A stretch of DNA of 64,000 bases from assembly GCF_003024605.1 (NCBI RefSeq), contig NZ_PYJQ01000005.1, forward strand, positions 496,001-560,000, in the 5' to 3' direction. Within the stretch, counting starts at the first letter, position 1. Each line of letters starts with the position of its first letter. Shown in pieces: positions 15,443 to 25,086 of the stretch. Position numbers and translations under genes: made by a program. The DNA is from Rhizobium sp. JAB6. Its GTDB lineage: Bacteria > Pseudomonadota > Alphaproteobacteria > Rhizobiales > Rhizobiaceae. The notes beneath the pieces are model-generated. The model saw only the letters and a list, made by a program, of their open reading frames with translations, did not search any database and was not told the DNA's origin.

Positions 15443-16167
15443 TGGGTCAGAAAATCAATCCGATCGGCTTTCGTCTTGGCATCAACCGTACCTGGGATAG
15501 CCGCTGGTTCGCGGACAATGCCGAATACGGCCAGCTCCTCCACGAAGACCTGAAGATGCGCAAGTTCGTCATGAACGAACTGAAGCAGGCTGGTATCTCC
15601 AAGGTGGTCATCGAGCGTCCGCACAAGAAGTGCCGCGTCACGATCCACTCGGCTCGTCCGGGCCTGATCATCGGCAAGAAGGGCGCTGACATCGACAAGC
15701 TCCGCAAGAAGCTGTCGGACATGACGAATTCCGAAACGCACCTCAACATCGTTGAAGTCCGCAAGCCGGAAATCGACGCGACGCTGGTTGCCCAGTCGAT
15801 CGCTCAGCAGCTGGAACGCCGTGTTGCTTTCCGTCGCGCCATGAAGCGCGCCGTTCAGTCCGCGATGCGTCTTGGCGCCGAAGGCATCAAGATCACCTGC
15901 GCCGGCCGTCTGGGCGGTGCAGAAATCGCTCGTACGGAATGGTACCGCGAAGGTCGCGTGCCGCTGCATACGCTGCGCGCCGACATCGACTACGGTACGG
16001 CTGAAGCAGAAACCGCTTTCGGTATCTGCGGCATCAAGGTCTGGATCTTCAAGGGCGAAATCCTTGAGCACGATCCGATGGCCTCCGAACGCCGCGCGCT
16101 CGAAGGCGACGCCCAGGGTCCGGCTAGCCGCGATCGCGATAGAGACCGTCGCCGCGACAACGCTTGA
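15442..16167 (+). CDS. rpsC: 30S ribosomal protein S3
   Basis: mRNA-entry protein with helicase activity, 241 aa. It has an N-terminal KH domain with [14 protein letters not shown] (residues about 70-84) and a C-terminal S3 domain. An arginine/aspartate-rich tail ([13 protein letters not shown]) extends beyond the E. coli length. The ATG overlaps the rplV stop by one base. Confidence 0.99.
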   Translation: MGQKINPIGFRLGINRTWDSRWFADNAEYGQLLHEDLKMRKFVMNELKQAGISKVVIERPHKKCRVTIHSARPGLIIGKKGADIDKLRKKLSDMTNSETHLNIVEVRKPEIDATLVAQSIAQQLERRVAFRRAMKRAVQSAMRLGAEGIKITCAGRLGGAEIARTEWYREGRVPLHTLRADIDYGTAEAETAFGICGIKVWIFKGEILEHDPMASERRALEGDAQGPASRDRDRDRRRDNA

Positions 16168-16203
16168 TAGCGTACGTGGCAGATAAGTTCGGAGAATAAG
16201 AAA

Positions 16204-16617
16204 ATGTTGCAGCCAAAGCGTACGAAGTACCGCAAGCAATTCAAGGGCCGCATCAAGGGCGTTGCCAAGGGTGGTTCTGATCTGGCGTTCGGCGAATTCG
16301 GCCTGAAGTCGCAGGAGCCTAACCGCGTCAACGCTCGCGAGATCGAAGCGGCCCGCCGCGCGATCACGCGCTATATGAAGCGCGCCGGTCGTGTATGGAT
16401 CCGCGTGTTCCCGGATGTTCCGGTAACCGCAAAGCCGACCGAAGTCCGTATGGGTAAAGGTAAGGGCTCTGTCGAATACTGGGCATGCAAGGTCAAGCCC
16501 GGCCGTATGATGTTCGAGATCGACGGTGTGAGCGAAGAAATCGCTCGTGAGGCTCTGCGCCTCGGCGCTGCCAAGCTCTCGGTCAAGACGCGCTTCGTTC
16601 AGCGCATTGCAGAGTAA
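16204..16617 (+). CDS. rplP: 50S ribosomal protein L16
   Basis: Organises the A-site tRNA-binding region, 137 aa, full length. It begins [38 protein letters not shown] in the C-terminal half is diagnostic. It lies 36 bp after rpsC. Confidence 0.99.
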   Translation: MLQPKRTKYRKQFKGRIKGVAKGGSDLAFGEFGLKSQEPNRVNAREIEAARRAITRYMKRAGRVWIRVFPDVPVTAKPTEVRMGKGKGSVEYWACKVKPGRMMFEIDGVSEEIAREALRLGAAKLSVKTRFVQRIAE

Positions 16618-16628
16618 GGAAGAAGCTC

Positions 16629-16829
16629 ATGAAAGCCGCAGATGTTCGCGCCCTGAGCGCCGACCAACTCAAGGACGAGCTTGCCAAGCTGAAGAAGGAG
16701 CAGTTCAACCTGCGCTTTCAGAAGGCGACCGGCCAGCTCGAGAAGTCCTCGCGCATCAACGAAGTCCGCAAGGACATCGCTCGCGTAAAAACCATTGCCC
16801 GCCAGAAGGCGGCAGAAGCAAAGGCCTAA
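16629..16829 (+). CDS. rpmC: 50S ribosomal protein L29
   Basis: Small two-helix protein near the tunnel exit, 66 aa. The pattern [24 protein letters not shown] is the family signature. GGAAGAAG precedes the ATG. It sits between rplP and rpsQ as expected. Confidence 0.98.
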   Translation: MKAADVRALSADQLKDELAKLKKEQFNLRFQKATGQLEKSSRINEVRKDIARVKTIARQKAAEAKA

Positions 16830-16841
16830 AGGAAGAATAAC

Positions 16842-17081
16842 ATGCCGAAGCGCATTCTGCAGGGCGTCGTGGTCAGCGACAAGAACGAGAAGACGGTAGT
16901 TGTCCGCGTTGAGCGTCGTTTCGCTCACCCGCTGCTCCAGAAGACCGTTCGTCGTTCCAAGAAGTACAAGGCTCACGACGAAAACAATCAGTACAAGACC
17001 GGCGACGTCGTTTCCATCGAGGAATGCGCGCCGATCTCCAAGGATAAGACCTGGACGGTCGTTTCCGCCCAGTCCAAGTAA
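16842..17081 (+). CDS. rpsQ: 30S ribosomal protein S17
   Basis: Primary 16S-rRNA-binding OB-fold protein, 79 aa. [21 protein letters not shown] and the [19 protein letters not shown] block are typical. It is the last gene of the S10 operon; the next gene is 226 bp away. Confidence 0.98.
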   Translation: MPKRILQGVVVSDKNEKTVVVRVERRFAHPLLQKTVRRSKKYKAHDENNQYKTGDVVSIEECAPISKDKTWTVVSAQSK

Positions 17082-17307
17082 CAGAATTTCGCTCAGGCTC
17101 TTGCGCTTGGGCGAAATATCTGTATGAAGCACGAGCTTGGAAGCAGGACGCTCGCGAACGGGCGTTCTTTTGCTTTATTGATGGCCGGCAGAGACGATCC
17201 TTGGTGATCGCAAAGCCAGGCATAATCAGACAAGACACTAGTCCATAAGCCGGGGTAGGGGGTCGGTTGACCCAACCATTCCGGTAACAACAAGAAGGCG
17301 ACCTGAC
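17082..17307 (+). promoter_or_regulatory. S10/spc operon junction with a 13-bp hairpin
   Basis: This gap separates the S10 and spc gene sets exactly as in E. coli. At 17086-17117, ATTTCGCTCAGGC pairs with GCTTGGGCGAAAT (13 bp with two G.U pairs, loop TCTTGC), 5 bp after the rpsQ stop. No T-run follows, so it may be an attenuator or processing site. A weak promoter candidate (TTGGTG 17201-17206, TAATCA 17223-17228) could feed rplN; its assignment is tentative. Confidence 0.5.
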
Positions 17308-17676
17308 ATGATTCAGATGCAAACAAACCTCGACGTGGCGGATAATTCCGGCGCACGTCGTGTCATGTGCATCAAGGTGCTGGGCGGCTCGAAGCGCAAG
17401 TATGCCTCGATTGGCGACGTTATCGTCGTTTCGATCAAGGAAGCTATTCCGCGCGGCCGTGTAAAGAAGGGTGACGTGATGAAGGCGGTCGTCGTTCGTA
17501 CCGCCAAGGACATCCGTCGTCCGGATGGCAGCGTCATCCGCTTCGATACCAACGCAGCAGTCCTCATCGACAACAAGAAAGAGCCGATCGGCACCCGTAT
17601 CTTCGGACCGGTTCCGCGCGAACTCCGCGCCAAGAACCACATGAAGATCATCTCGCTGGCTCCAGAAGTACTGTAA
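17308..17676 (+). CDS. rplN: 50S ribosomal protein L14
   Basis: Intersubunit-bridge protein, 122 aa, full length. [27 protein letters not shown] is the family start, with AAGAAGG upstream. First gene of the spc set. Confidence 0.99.
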   Translation: MIQMQTNLDVADNSGARRVMCIKVLGGSKRKYASIGDVIVVSIKEAIPRGRVKKGDVMKAVVVRTAKDIRRPDGSVIRFDTNAAVLIDNKKEPIGTRIFGPVPRELRAKNHMKIISLAPEVL

Positions 17677-17687
17677 GGAGCGGAGCG

Positions 17688-17996
17688 ATGCAGAAGATCC
17701 GTAAAGGCGACAAGGTTGTCGTATTGACCGGTAAGGACAAGGGCCGTACCGGCGAAGTCATTCAAGTGCTGCCGAAGGAAGACCGTGCGGTCGTTCGTGG
17801 CGTCAACGTCATCAAGCGCCACCAGCGCCAGACGCAGAACCAGGAAGCCGGCATCATCAGCAAGGAAGCCCCGCTTCACCTGTCCAACATTGCGATCGTC
17901 GACAAGGACGGCAAGCCGACCCGCGTCGGTTTCAAGGTTGTGGATGGCAAGAAGGTCCGTGTGGCCAAGACCTCGGGAGAAGTGATCGATGGCTGA
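17688..17996 (+). CDS. rplX: 50S ribosomal protein L24
   Basis: 50S assembly initiator, 102 aa. The N-terminal KOW motif is [33 protein letters not shown] precedes the ATG. The stop overlaps the rplE start by 8 bases. Confidence 0.98.
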   Translation: MQKIRKGDKVVVLTGKDKGRTGEVIQVLPKEDRAVVRGVNVIKRHQRQTQNQEAGIISKEAPLHLSNIAIVDKDGKPTRVGFKVVDGKKVRVAKTSGEVIDG

Positions 17997-18546
17997 GGCA
18001 AAGTACGAGCCGCGGCTCAAGAAGGAATATGTTGCTCGCATCCGCGCAGCCATGCAGGAGAAGTTCTCCTACGCTAACGAGATGCAGATCCCGAAGCTGG
18101 ACAAGATCGTGATCAACATGGGTGTTGGCGAAGCGACGGCTGATTCGAAGAAGCCGACCGTTGCTGCTGCCGACCTGGCGGCCATCGCTGGCCAGAAGCC
18201 GGTCATCACCCGCGCACGCAACTCCATCGCTGGCTTCAAGGTCCGCGAAAATATGCCGATCGGCGCGAAGGTTACCCTGCGCGGCGCCCGCATGTATGAG
18301 TTCCTGGATCGTCTGGTCAACATCGCGCTTCCGCGCGTTCGCGACTTCCGCGGCCTGAACCCGAAGAGCTTTGACGGTCGTGGCAATTTTGCCATGGGCA
18401 TCAAGGAGCACATTGTGTTCCCTGAGATCAACTACGACAAGGTTGATCAGATGTGGGGCATGGACATCATCGTTTGCACGACGGCGACGACCGACGACGA
18501 AGCACGGGCTCTTCTGAAAGAGTTCAACTTCCCGTTCCGTCAATAA
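17989..18546 (+). CDS. rplE: 50S ribosomal protein L5
   Basis: 5S-rRNA-binding protein of the central protuberance, 185 aa. The conserved KITLNMGVGEA-like strand appears here as [12 protein letters not shown], followed by [20 protein letters not shown]. The start lies inside rplX, implying coupled translation. Confidence 0.99.
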   Translation: MAEAKYEPRLKKEYVARIRAAMQEKFSYANEMQIPKLDKIVINMGVGEATADSKKPTVAAADLAAIAGQKPVITRARNSIAGFKVRENMPIGAKVTLRGARMYEFLDRLVNIALPRVRDFRGLNPKSFDGRGNFAMGIKEHIVFPEINYDKVDQMWGMDIIVCTTATTDDEARALLKEFNFPFRQ

Positions 18547-18579
18547 CCGTAACGACGAGCGTAGAAAAGGAACCCTGAT

Positions 18580-18885
18580 ATGGCGAAGACAAGCGCAGTC
18601 GAAAAGAACAAGCGCCGCCGCAATACGGTTGCCAACCAGGCCGCGAAGCGGGCTGCTCTCAAGGCAATCATCATGAACCAGTCTCTCTCGATCGAAGACC
18701 GGTTCAAGGCCACTCTGAAGCTGGCATCGCTCCCGCGCGATGGATCGAAGACCCGTATTCGTAACCGTTGCGAAGTGTCCGGCCGTCCGCGCGCCTACTA
18801 CCGCAAACTGCGCATGTCGCGTATCGCGCTGCGTGAACTCGGCAATCTCGGCAAGGTGCCGGGCATCGTCAAGTCCAGCTGGTAA
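18580..18885 (+). CDS. rpsN: 30S ribosomal protein S14, zinc-independent form
   Basis: 30S head protein, 101 aa. It is the long form lacking the two CxxC zinc pairs; only one cysteine is present, in [16 protein letters not shown]. This form is usual in alphaproteobacteria. It lies between rplE and rpsH. Confidence 0.98.
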   Translation: MAKTSAVEKNKRRRNTVANQAAKRAALKAIIMNQSLSIEDRFKATLKLASLPRDGSKTRIRNRCEVSGRPRAYYRKLRMSRIALRELGNLGKVPGIVKSSW

Positions 18886-18897
18886 GGAGCAGATTAG

Positions 18898-19296
18898 ATG
18901 TCTATGACTGATCCTTTGGGCGATATGCTCACCCGCATCCGCAATGGCGCTTCGCGCCGCAAGTCGTCGGTTTCGACGCCTGCGTCCAAGCTCCGTGCAC
19001 GCGTTCTCGATGTGCTCCAGGCTGAAGGCTACATCCGTGGCTATTCCGTCGTCGATTTCGGCAACGGCAAGTCTGAGCTCAACATCGAACTCAAGTACTA
19101 CGAAGGCGCATCGGTGATCCGCGAGATCGGCCGTGTGTCCAAGCCGGGCCGCCGGGTTTATGTCTCGGTCAAGTCCATTCCGCAGGTCGCGAACGGTCTC
19201 GGCATCACTATCCTTTCGACCCCGAAGGGTGTGATGGCCGATCACCAGGCTCGCGAACAGAATGTTGGTGGCGAGGTTCTCTGCTCGGTCTTCTAA
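18898..19296 (+). CDS. rpsH: 30S ribosomal protein S8
   Basis: Central-domain 16S-rRNA-binding protein, 132 aa. It reads [17 protein letters not shown]; a second ATG two codons in is an equally possible start. The C-terminal [23 protein letters not shown] is diagnostic. In E. coli S8 represses the spc operon by binding near the rplE start. Confidence 0.98.
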   Translation: MSMTDPLGDMLTRIRNGASRRKSSVSTPASKLRARVLDVLQAEGYIRGYSVVDFGNGKSELNIELKYYEGASVIREIGRVSKPGRRVYVSVKSIPQVANGLGITILSTPKGVMADHQAREQNVGGEVLCSVF

Positions 19297-19339
19297 GATC
19301 GAACAGAGATATCTCCTTCGAAACAGACAGGTTTGAAAA

Positions 19340-19873
19340 ATGTCTCGTATCGGTAAGAAGCCCGTTCAGGTGCCTGCAGGGATCACGGCCACGGTTGATG
19401 GCCAAAAAGTGACTGCCAGGGGCCCCAAGGGCGAGCTGTTTTTCGTCGCTAACGACGAAATCGGTCTCAAGCTGGAAAACAATGCAATCGTCGTGACGCC
19501 GCTCAACGACTCCAAGGATGCTCGCGCAAAGTGGGGCATGTCCCGCACGATGATCGAGAACATCTTCAAGGGTGTTAAGGACGGTTACGAGCGCAAGCTC
19601 GAAATCAACGGCGTCGGCTACCGTGCCTCCATGCAGGGCAAGAACCTGCAACTCGCGCTCGGCTTCAGCCACGACGTGATTTATCAGCCGCCGCAGGGCA
19701 TCACCATTGCTGTGCCGAAGCCGACGGAAATCGTCGTCACCGGCATCAACAAGCAGCAGGTTGGCCAGGTTGCCGCTGAAATCCGCGAATATCGCGGTCC
19801 TGAGCCCTACAAGGGCAAGGGCGTCAAGTATGCCGAAGAGCGGATCGTCCGCAAAGAAGGCAAGAAGAAGTAA
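19340..19873 (+). CDS. rplF: 50S ribosomal protein L6
   Basis: GTPase-centre protein with two related domains, 177 aa. [15 protein letters not shown] at the start and [24 protein letters not shown] at the end are typical. Full length. Confidence 0.99.
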   Translation: MSRIGKKPVQVPAGITATVDGQKVTARGPKGELFFVANDEIGLKLENNAIVVTPLNDSKDARAKWGMSRTMIENIFKGVKDGYERKLEINGVGYRASMQGKNLQLALGFSHDVIYQPPQGITIAVPKPTEIVVTGINKQQVGQVAAEIREYRGPEPYKGKGVKYAEERIVRKEGKKK

Positions 19874-19885
19874 GGAACACGCGAA

Positions 19886-20248
19886 ATGGCTAGCAGGAAA
19901 GAAGCACTTGCGCGTCGCGCCAACCGCGTGCGCCGCCAAATCAAGTCGGTGGCCAATGGCCGTCCGCGCCTGTCGGTTCATCGCTCGTCGAAGAACATCT
20001 ACGCCCAGGTCATCGATGACGTGGCTGGCAAGACCCTCGCGGCTGCCTCCACCCTCGACAAGGATCTGCGCGGTTCTCTGAAGACCGGTGCCGATACCGC
20101 AGCCGCAGCCCTCGTTGGCAAGCTCGTAGCCGAGCGCGCCTCCAAGGCCGGCGTGAAGGAAGTCGTGTTCGATCGCGGCGCTTTCATCTATCACGGCCGT
20201 ATCAAGGCCCTGGCTGAAGCAGCCCGCGAAGGCGGCTTGACCTTCTAA
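19886..20248 (+). CDS. rplR: 50S ribosomal protein L18
   Basis: 5S-rRNA-binding protein, 120 aa. The basic N-terminus ([20 protein letters not shown]) and the [18 protein letters not shown] strand fit the family, as does [21 protein letters not shown] at the C-terminus. It is followed by an unusually long 130-bp gap. Confidence 0.99.
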   Translation: MASRKEALARRANRVRRQIKSVANGRPRLSVHRSSKNIYAQVIDDVAGKTLAAASTLDKDLRGSLKTGADTAAAALVGKLVAERASKAGVKEVVFDRGAFIYHGRIKALAEAAREGGLTF

Positions 20249-20255
20249 TCAGATT

Positions 20256-20331
20256 TCCGGCCGGTAATCCCAAGGATGCCGGCCGGATGTTCACCGGACC
20301 GCAAATCTCCTTTGGGAGGTTGATGCGGTCC
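20256..20331 (+). other. Two stacked hairpins in the rplR-rpsE gap
   Basis: Hairpin 1 pairs TCCGGCCGG (20256-20264) with CCGGCCGGA (20279-20287). Hairpin 2 pairs GGACCGCA (20296-20303) with TGCGGTCC (20324-20331) and has an inner CTCC/GGAG stem; it is followed by CTCGTTTTGTTT-like sequence. The second therefore looks like an intrinsic terminator or attenuator within the spc operon. Structures are seen; the role is inferred. Confidence 0.6.
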
Positions 20332-20378
20332 TCGTTTTGTTTGCCCGTTGCACCCGGAAAAGAAAAAGGAAGAGGACA

Positions 20379-20948
20379 ATGGCACAGGAAAAGAGGGCTC
20401 CGCGGGAAGACCGTCAGAGCCGTGAAGAGCGCGATAGCGAATTCGTCGACAAGCTGGTCGCGATCAACCGCGTCGCCAAGGTTGTCAAGGGTGGCCGTCG
20501 CTTCGGTTTCGCCGCTCTCGTCGTTGTCGGCGACCAGAAGGGCCGCGTAGGCTTCGGCCACGGCAAGGCACGCGAAGTGCCGGAAGCCATCCGCAAGGCA
20601 ACCGAAAGCGCCAAGCGCGACATGATCTTCGTACCGCTGCGCGACGGCCGTACGCTGCATCACGACGTTCATGGCCGTCATGGCGCCGGCAAGGTTCTGC
20701 TGCGCTCGGCCAAGGTCGGTACCGGTATCATCGCCGGCGGTCCGATGCGCGCCGTTTTCGAAACGCTCGGCGTTCATGACGTCGTTGCCAAGTCGACCGG
20801 TTCGTCGAACCCGTACAACATGGTTCGCGCCACGTTCGACGCCCTGAAGCACCAGGTTCACCCGAAGGACATCGCAGCTCAGCGCGGCATCAAGTATGCC
20901 ACGCTGCAGGCTCGCCGCGCCGCTTCGGGCAACGCCTCCGAAGAATAA
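20379..20948 (+). CDS. rpsE: 30S ribosomal protein S5
   Basis: 30S accuracy protein, 189 aa. The ATG at 20379 follows AAGGAAGAGG; a frame opening at 20337 would add unrelated basic residues and is rejected. The dsRBD-like segment [17 protein letters not shown] near residues 35-50 covers the spectinomycin-resistance region and is wild-type in pattern. Confidence 0.98.
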   Translation: MAQEKRAPREDRQSREERDSEFVDKLVAINRVAKVVKGGRRFGFAALVVVGDQKGRVGFGHGKAREVPEAIRKATESAKRDMIFVPLRDGRTLHHDVHGRHGAGKVLLRSAKVGTGIIAGGPMRAVFETLGVHDVVAKSTGSSNPYNMVRATFDALKHQVHPKDIAAQRGIKYATLQARRAASGNASEE

Positions 20949-20961
20949 GGGAGTTTGACCT

Positions 20962-21174
20962 ATGGCCAAGACGACCAAGAAGGCTGAAGCTAAGGCGACC
21001 GTTACGGTCGAGCAGATTGGCAGCCCGATCCGCCGTCCGGATGTTCAGCAGAAGACGCTGATCGGTCTCGGACTGAACAAGATGCACCGTCGCCGCACGC
21101 TGGAAGATACTCCGGCTGTTCGTGGCATGATCCGTGCTGTCCAGCATCTCGTTCGCGTTGTCGACGAGAAGTGA
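20962..21174 (+). CDS. rpmD: 50S ribosomal protein L30
   Basis: Small 50S protein, 70 aa. It has an alphaproteobacterial alanine/lysine-rich N-terminus, then [29 protein letters not shown], the family core. Short gaps on both sides. Confidence 0.97.
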   Translation: MAKTTKKAEAKATVTVEQIGSPIRRPDVQQKTLIGLGLNKMHRRRTLEDTPAVRGMIRAVQHLVRVVDEK

Positions 21175-21191
21175 GCCGGAGGTAATTCGCT

Positions 21192-21662
21192 ATGAAACTG
21201 AATGAAATCAAGGATAACGAAGGCTCGACCCACAGCCGCAAGCGCCTCGGCCGCGGCATCGGCTCCGGCTCTGGCAAGACCGGCGGCCGTGGTGTGAAGG
21301 GTCAGAAGTCCCGTTCGGGCGTTGCGATCAACGGCTTCGAAGGCGGTCAGATGCCCATCTACCGTCGTCTGCCGAAGCGCGGCTTCAACAACATCTTCGC
21401 ATCCGACTATGTTGTCGTATCGCTGGCACGCATCCAGGCTGCCGTCGATGCCGGCAAGCTCGATGCCAAGAGCACTGTCGATGCGGCAGCCCTCAAGGCA
21501 GCTGGCGTCATTCGCCGCGTCAAGGACGGCGTTCGTGTTCTCTCGGACGGCGAACTGAAGGCGAAGCTTTCTCTTGAAGTTGCAGGCGCTTCCAAGTCTG
21601 CCGTCGAGAAGATCGAAAAGGCTGGCGGTTCCGTCAAGCTGCTCGCTGCCGCCGCAGAATAA
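21192..21662 (+). CDS. rplO: 50S ribosomal protein L15
   Basis: Late-assembly 50S protein, 156 aa. The glycine-rich N-terminal arm [28 protein letters not shown] sequence and the [18 protein letters not shown] block are conserved. A strong terminator follows before secY. Confidence 0.99.
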   Translation: MKLNEIKDNEGSTHSRKRLGRGIGSGSGKTGGRGVKGQKSRSGVAINGFEGGQMPIYRRLPKRGFNNIFASDYVVVSLARIQAAVDAGKLDAKSTVDAAALKAAGVIRRVKDGVRVLSDGELKAKLSLEVAGASKSAVEKIEKAGGSVKLLAAAAE

Positions 21663-21672
21663 TATTATCGAT

Positions 21673-21706
21673 AATCGCCCGAAGTGACTTCACTTCGGGC
21701 GATTTT
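21673..21706 (+). terminator. Intrinsic terminator between rplO and secY
   Basis: AATCGCCCGAAGTG pairs perfectly with CACTTCGGGCGATT (14 bp, loop ACTT), followed by TTG. It lies 10 bp after rplO. It should reduce readthrough into secY and adk, which then need their own promoter in 21707-21888 or depend on partial readthrough. Confidence 0.8.
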
Positions 21707-21888
21707 GCTCCCATATGTGAGCCTCACGAATCTGATCGATGCGGCAAGTGTCTTTCCGATCGATAACGGGAACCAAGGGTGAGGCGCCCGATTGCAGCGC
21801 AATCCGTCCGAAGCCCGGCTTTTGAACAATTTACAGACTGATTCCGGACTCGGCCGACTATGCCGGAATTGGTGATGCGGAGATTTGC

Positions 21889-23229
21889 ATGGCTTCTGCA
21901 GCGGAACAATTGGCGTCCAATCTCAATTTTTCGACCTTTGCCAAAGCTGAGGATCTCAAGAAGCGCCTGTGGTTTACGCTCGGCGCTCTCCTCGTCTACC
22001 GGCTCGGCACCCACATTCCGCTTCCTGGCCTCAATCCTGCCGCTTACGCCCAGGCTTTCCAGAATCAGTCGGGCGGCATTCTCGGCCTCTTCAACATGTT
22101 CTCGGGCGGCGCCGTGCAGCGCATGGCGATCTTCGCGCTCGGCATCATGCCCTACATCTCGGCCTCCATCATCGTTCAGCTGATGACGTCGGTCGTCCCG
22201 TCGCTTGAAAACCTGAAGAAGGAAGGCGAGCAGGGCCGTAAGATCATCAACCAGTACACCCGCTACGGCACGGTGCTGCTCGGCGCATTGCAGGCCTATG
22301 GCATTGCGATCGGCCTGGAGCATGGCAATGGCGTCGTCGTAGACCCGGGTTGGTTCTTCCGCATTTCGACCGTTATTACCCTGCTCGGCGGCACGATGTT
22401 CCTGATGTGGCTTGGCGAGCAGGTGACGTCGCGCGGCATCGGCAACGGCATTTCGCTGATCATCTTCGCCGGTATCGCTGCAGGTCTTCCGACCGCGCTT
22501 GCCGGTACTCTTGAACTTGGTCGTACTGGCGCGCTGTCCACGCCGCTTATTCTTGCCGTACTGATCGTCGCCATTCTGGTCATCGCGCTCATCGTCTTCG
22601 TTGAGCGCGCCCAGCGTCGCCTGCTGATCCAGTATCCGAAGCGTCAGGTCGGCACGCGCATGTTCCAGGGCGATACGTCGCATCTGCCGCTGAAGCTCAA
22701 TACTTCGGGCGTCATCCCGGCGATCTTCGCGTCGTCGCTGCTGCTGCTGCCGGCAACCGTCGCAGGCCTCGGCAACAACACCGCGCTTCCGACCTGGGTG
22801 ACCTCGATCGTCGCGGCCCTTGGCCACGGCCAGCCGGTCTATATGGTGCTTTACGGCGCCCTGATCGCTTTCTTCGCCTTCTTCTACACGGCTCTTGTCT
22901 TCAATCCGAAGGATACGGCCGACAATCTGAAGAAGCACGGCGGCTTCATTCCCGGCATCCGCCCGGGTGAGCGCACCGCCGAATATATCGATTACGTGCT
23001 GACCCGTATCACGGTCATCGGCGCGATCTATCTTGTCTTCGTCTGCATCCTGCCCGAAATTCTCGTATCCCAGACCGGTATTCCCTTGTCTCTGGGTGGC
23101 ACTTCGCTTCTGATCGTGGTTAGCGTAACGCTGGATACGGTGGCGCAGATTCAGGGTCACCTGATCGCACAGCAATATGAAGGCCTGATCAAGAAATCGA
23201 AGTTGCGTGGAGGAAAGAGGGGGCGATGA
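21889..23229 (+). CDS. secY: Protein translocase subunit SecY
   Basis: Channel subunit of the SecYEG translocon in the inner membrane, 446 aa, with ten predicted membrane helices. The N-terminal cytoplasmic stretch ends at KKRLWFTLGALLVYRLGTHIPLPG (TM1). The plug-region ILGLFNMFSGGA and the signature SRGIGNGISLIIFAGI are present. GGAG precedes the ATG. Its stop overlaps adk by 4 bases. Confidence 0.99.
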   Translation: MASAAEQLASNLNFSTFAKAEDLKKRLWFTLGALLVYRLGTHIPLPGLNPAAYAQAFQNQSGGILGLFNMFSGGAVQRMAIFALGIMPYISASIIVQLMTSVVPSLENLKKEGEQGRKIINQYTRYGTVLLGALQAYGIAIGLEHGNGVVVDPGWFFRISTVITLLGGTMFLMWLGEQVTSRGIGNGISLIIFAGIAAGLPTALAGTLELGRTGALSTPLILAVLIVAILVIALIVFVERAQRRLLIQYPKRQVGTRMFQGDTSHLPLKLNTSGVIPAIFASSLLLLPATVAGLGNNTALPTWVTSIVAALGHGQPVYMVLYGALIAFFAFFYTALVFNPKDTADNLKKHGGFIPGIRPGERTAEYIDYVLTRITVIGAIYLVFVCILPEILVSQTGIPLSLGGTSLLIVVSVTLDTVAQIQGHLIAQQYEGLIKKSKLRGGKRGR

Positions 23230-23876
23230 GACTCATACTTTTAGGGCCGCCGGGAGCAGGTAAGGGGACCCAGGCCCAGCGCATCGTGGAAAAGCATGGC
23301 ATTCCGCAGCTTTCCACAGGCGATATGCTGCGCGCGGCCGTGCAGGCCGGCACGGAAGTCGGCAAGCGCGCCGAAGCCCTGATGAAGGCCGGCAAGCTCG
23401 TTCCGGATGAGGTGGTCAACGCCATCGTTTCGGAACGTATCGATCAGCCGGATTGCGCCAGGGGCTTCATCCTCGACGGTTTCCCGCGCACGCTGGTCCA
23501 GGCGGATGCAACGGAAAAGATGCTCGATGCGAAGGGCCTCGAGCTCTCGGTTGTCATCGAGTTGAAGGTCGATGATGCTGAACTGATTCGCCGCGTCTCC
23601 GGCCGCTATTCCTGCTCGAACTGCGGCAGCGTCTATCACGACACTGACAAGGTTCCGGCAAGCGCCGGTGTCTGCGACAAATGTGGTTCAACGCATTTCA
23701 AGCGCCGTCCGGACGACAATGCCGAAACCATGGCGACCCGCCTCCAGGTCTATTACAAGGAGACCTCGCCGCTCATTGGTTACTACTACGCCAAGGGCAA
23801 GTTGCAGAGCATCGACGGCATAGCCGATATCGAGCATGTGACCGAAAGCATAGAGGCTATCCTGGCTAAGCTTTAG
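23226..23876 (+). CDS. adk: Adenylate kinase with zinc-type LID
   Basis: Converts AMP and ATP to two ADP; 216 aa, cytosolic. The P-loop GPPGAGKGTQ is at residues 7-16, and the DGFPRT motif follows at 84-89. The long LID carries four cysteines at 130, 133, 150 and 153, predicting a bound structural zinc as in Gram-positive enzymes (family knowledge). ATGA overlap with secY implies coupling. Confidence 0.98.
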   Translation: MRLILLGPPGAGKGTQAQRIVEKHGIPQLSTGDMLRAAVQAGTEVGKRAEALMKAGKLVPDEVVNAIVSERIDQPDCARGFILDGFPRTLVQADATEKMLDAKGLELSVVIELKVDDAELIRRVSGRYSCSNCGSVYHDTDKVPASAGVCDKCGSTHFKRRPDDNAETMATRLQVYYKETSPLIGYYYAKGKLQSIDGIADIEHVTESIEAILAKL

Positions 23877-24093
23877 ATAGCCTAAAATAAACTTGCCGGA
23901 GCGGTTGCTTTTTTGCGCTGATTCCGCTAAACACCGCGCCAACTCGCGACATGCCATGCGATCGGCGCGGATTTCCAACGGGAAGTCCGAGCACGGTCGT
24001 TTTGACATGTGGCGGACACACATCGAACAAGCAGCTCCCGGGCTGCATAACAAGACCCTTTGCCAAGGCAAAAGGAATGCAAGGAGAACAGGC

Positions 24094-24462
24094 GTGGCTC
24101 GTATCGCTGGCGTCAACATCCCGACTGCAAAGCGCGTAGTTATTGCGCTTCGTTACATTCACGGGATCGGACCGAAGTTTGCACAGGAAATCTGCGAGAA
24201 GGTCGGTATTCCGGCCGAGCGTCGCGTCAACCAGTTGACGGATGCCGAAGTTCTGCAGATCCGCGAAACCATCGACCGTGACTATCAGGTCGAAGGTGAT
24301 CTGCGTCGCGAAACCGCGATGAACATCAAGCGTCTTATGGACCTGGGTTCCTACCGTGGCCTGCGTCATCGTCGCGGTCTGCCGGTTCGCGGCCAGCGCA
24401 CGCACACCAATGCTCGTACCCGCAAGGGTCCGGCAAAGGCGATCGCTGGTAAGAAGAAGTAA
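24094..24462 (+). CDS. rpsM: 30S ribosomal protein S13
   Basis: 30S head protein at the subunit interface, 122 aa. The start is the GTG at 24094 after AAGGAGAACAG, giving [19 protein letters not shown]; longer frames from 23893 are not conserved. [26 protein letters not shown] is the diagnostic C-terminus. In the 217-bp gap upstream, a perfect TTGACA (24002-24007) lacks a good -10. Confidence 0.98.
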   Translation: MARIAGVNIPTAKRVVIALRYIHGIGPKFAQEICEKVGIPAERRVNQLTDAEVLQIRETIDRDYQVEGDLRRETAMNIKRLMDLGSYRGLRHRRGLPVRGQRTHTNARTRKGPAKAIAGKKK

Positions 24463-24483
24463 TTTCCGGGCAACCGGATTTGG

Positions 24484-24510
24484 GAGGCTGGCGGTCCGCC
24501 GGCCTCTTTT
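24484..24510 (+). terminator. Terminator-like hairpin between rpsM and rpsK
   Basis: GAGGCTGGCG pairs with CGCCGGCCTC (10 bp with one U.G pair, loop GTC) and is directly followed by TTTT. A second hairpin, GAAGCGG/CCGCTTC (24517-24523 with 24537-24543), follows within the same 131-bp gap. Both lie inside the alpha operon. Confidence 0.65.
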
Positions 24511-24593
24511 GAGTTTGAAGCGGTGCTCCATGGGTGCCGCTTCGGTGTAGCCGCTGGGATTACGGCGGTGCAGAGATCCAAGAAAGGACTAAC

Positions 24594-24983
24594 ATGGCCA
24601 AGGAAGCCGTCCGCGTTCGCCGTCGCGAGCGCAAGAATATCACGTCGGGCGTCGCACACGTCAACTCGACCTTCAACAACACGATGATCACCATCACCGA
24701 CGCACAGGGCAATGCGATTGCCTGGTCGTCCGCTGGTGCCAAGGGCTTCAAGGGTTCGCGCAAGTCGACCCCGTTCGCTGCTCAGATCGCTGCCGAAGAC
24801 TGCGCCAAGAAGGCTCAGGAACACGGCATGAAGTCGCTGGAAGTTGAAGTTTGCGGCCCGGGCTCCGGTCGTGAATCCGCTCTGCGCGCCCTCCAGGCTG
24901 CCGGTTTCATGATCACGTCCATCTGCGACGTGACCCCGATCCCGCACAATGGTTGCCGCCCGCGCAAGAAGCGTCGCGTCTGA
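24594..24983 (+). CDS. rpsK: 30S ribosomal protein S11
   Basis: 30S platform protein, 129 aa. The ATG at 24594 follows AAGAAAGGACT and gives [34 protein letters not shown] and the C-terminal [15 protein letters not shown] are family signatures. Confidence 0.98.
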   Translation: MAKEAVRVRRRERKNITSGVAHVNSTFNNTMITITDAQGNAIAWSSAGAKGFKGSRKSTPFAAQIAAEDCAKKAQEHGMKSLEVEVCGPGSGRESALRALQAAGFMITSICDVTPIPHNGCRPRKKRRV

Positions 24984-25044
24984 TCATCGCCACTCACGAC
25001 GCCGGCCGGGGTAGATGCGCCCGACTTGGTGTTACTCAAGCTCG

Positions 25045-25069
25045 GTTGCCACGATTGGATGGTGGCAAC
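25045..25069 (+). other. 8-bp hairpin just upstream of rpoA
   Basis: GTTGCCAC pairs with GTGGCAAC around a 9-nt loop. It ends 17 bp before the rpoA ATG, immediately ahead of the ribosome site GGAAGGC. A translational control or processing role is possible; unproven. Confidence 0.5.
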
Positions 25070-25086
25070 GAACGGAAGGCAAAAAC

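Noticed and set aside
21724..23175. Antisense frame opposite secY, 483 codons
   Set aside because: Shadow of a conserved translocon gene; rich in Asp and Arg from reversed codons.
24002..24030. Promoter with perfect TTGACA before rpsM
   Set aside because: The -10 position reads GAACAA, a poor match, so I did not list it as a promoter.
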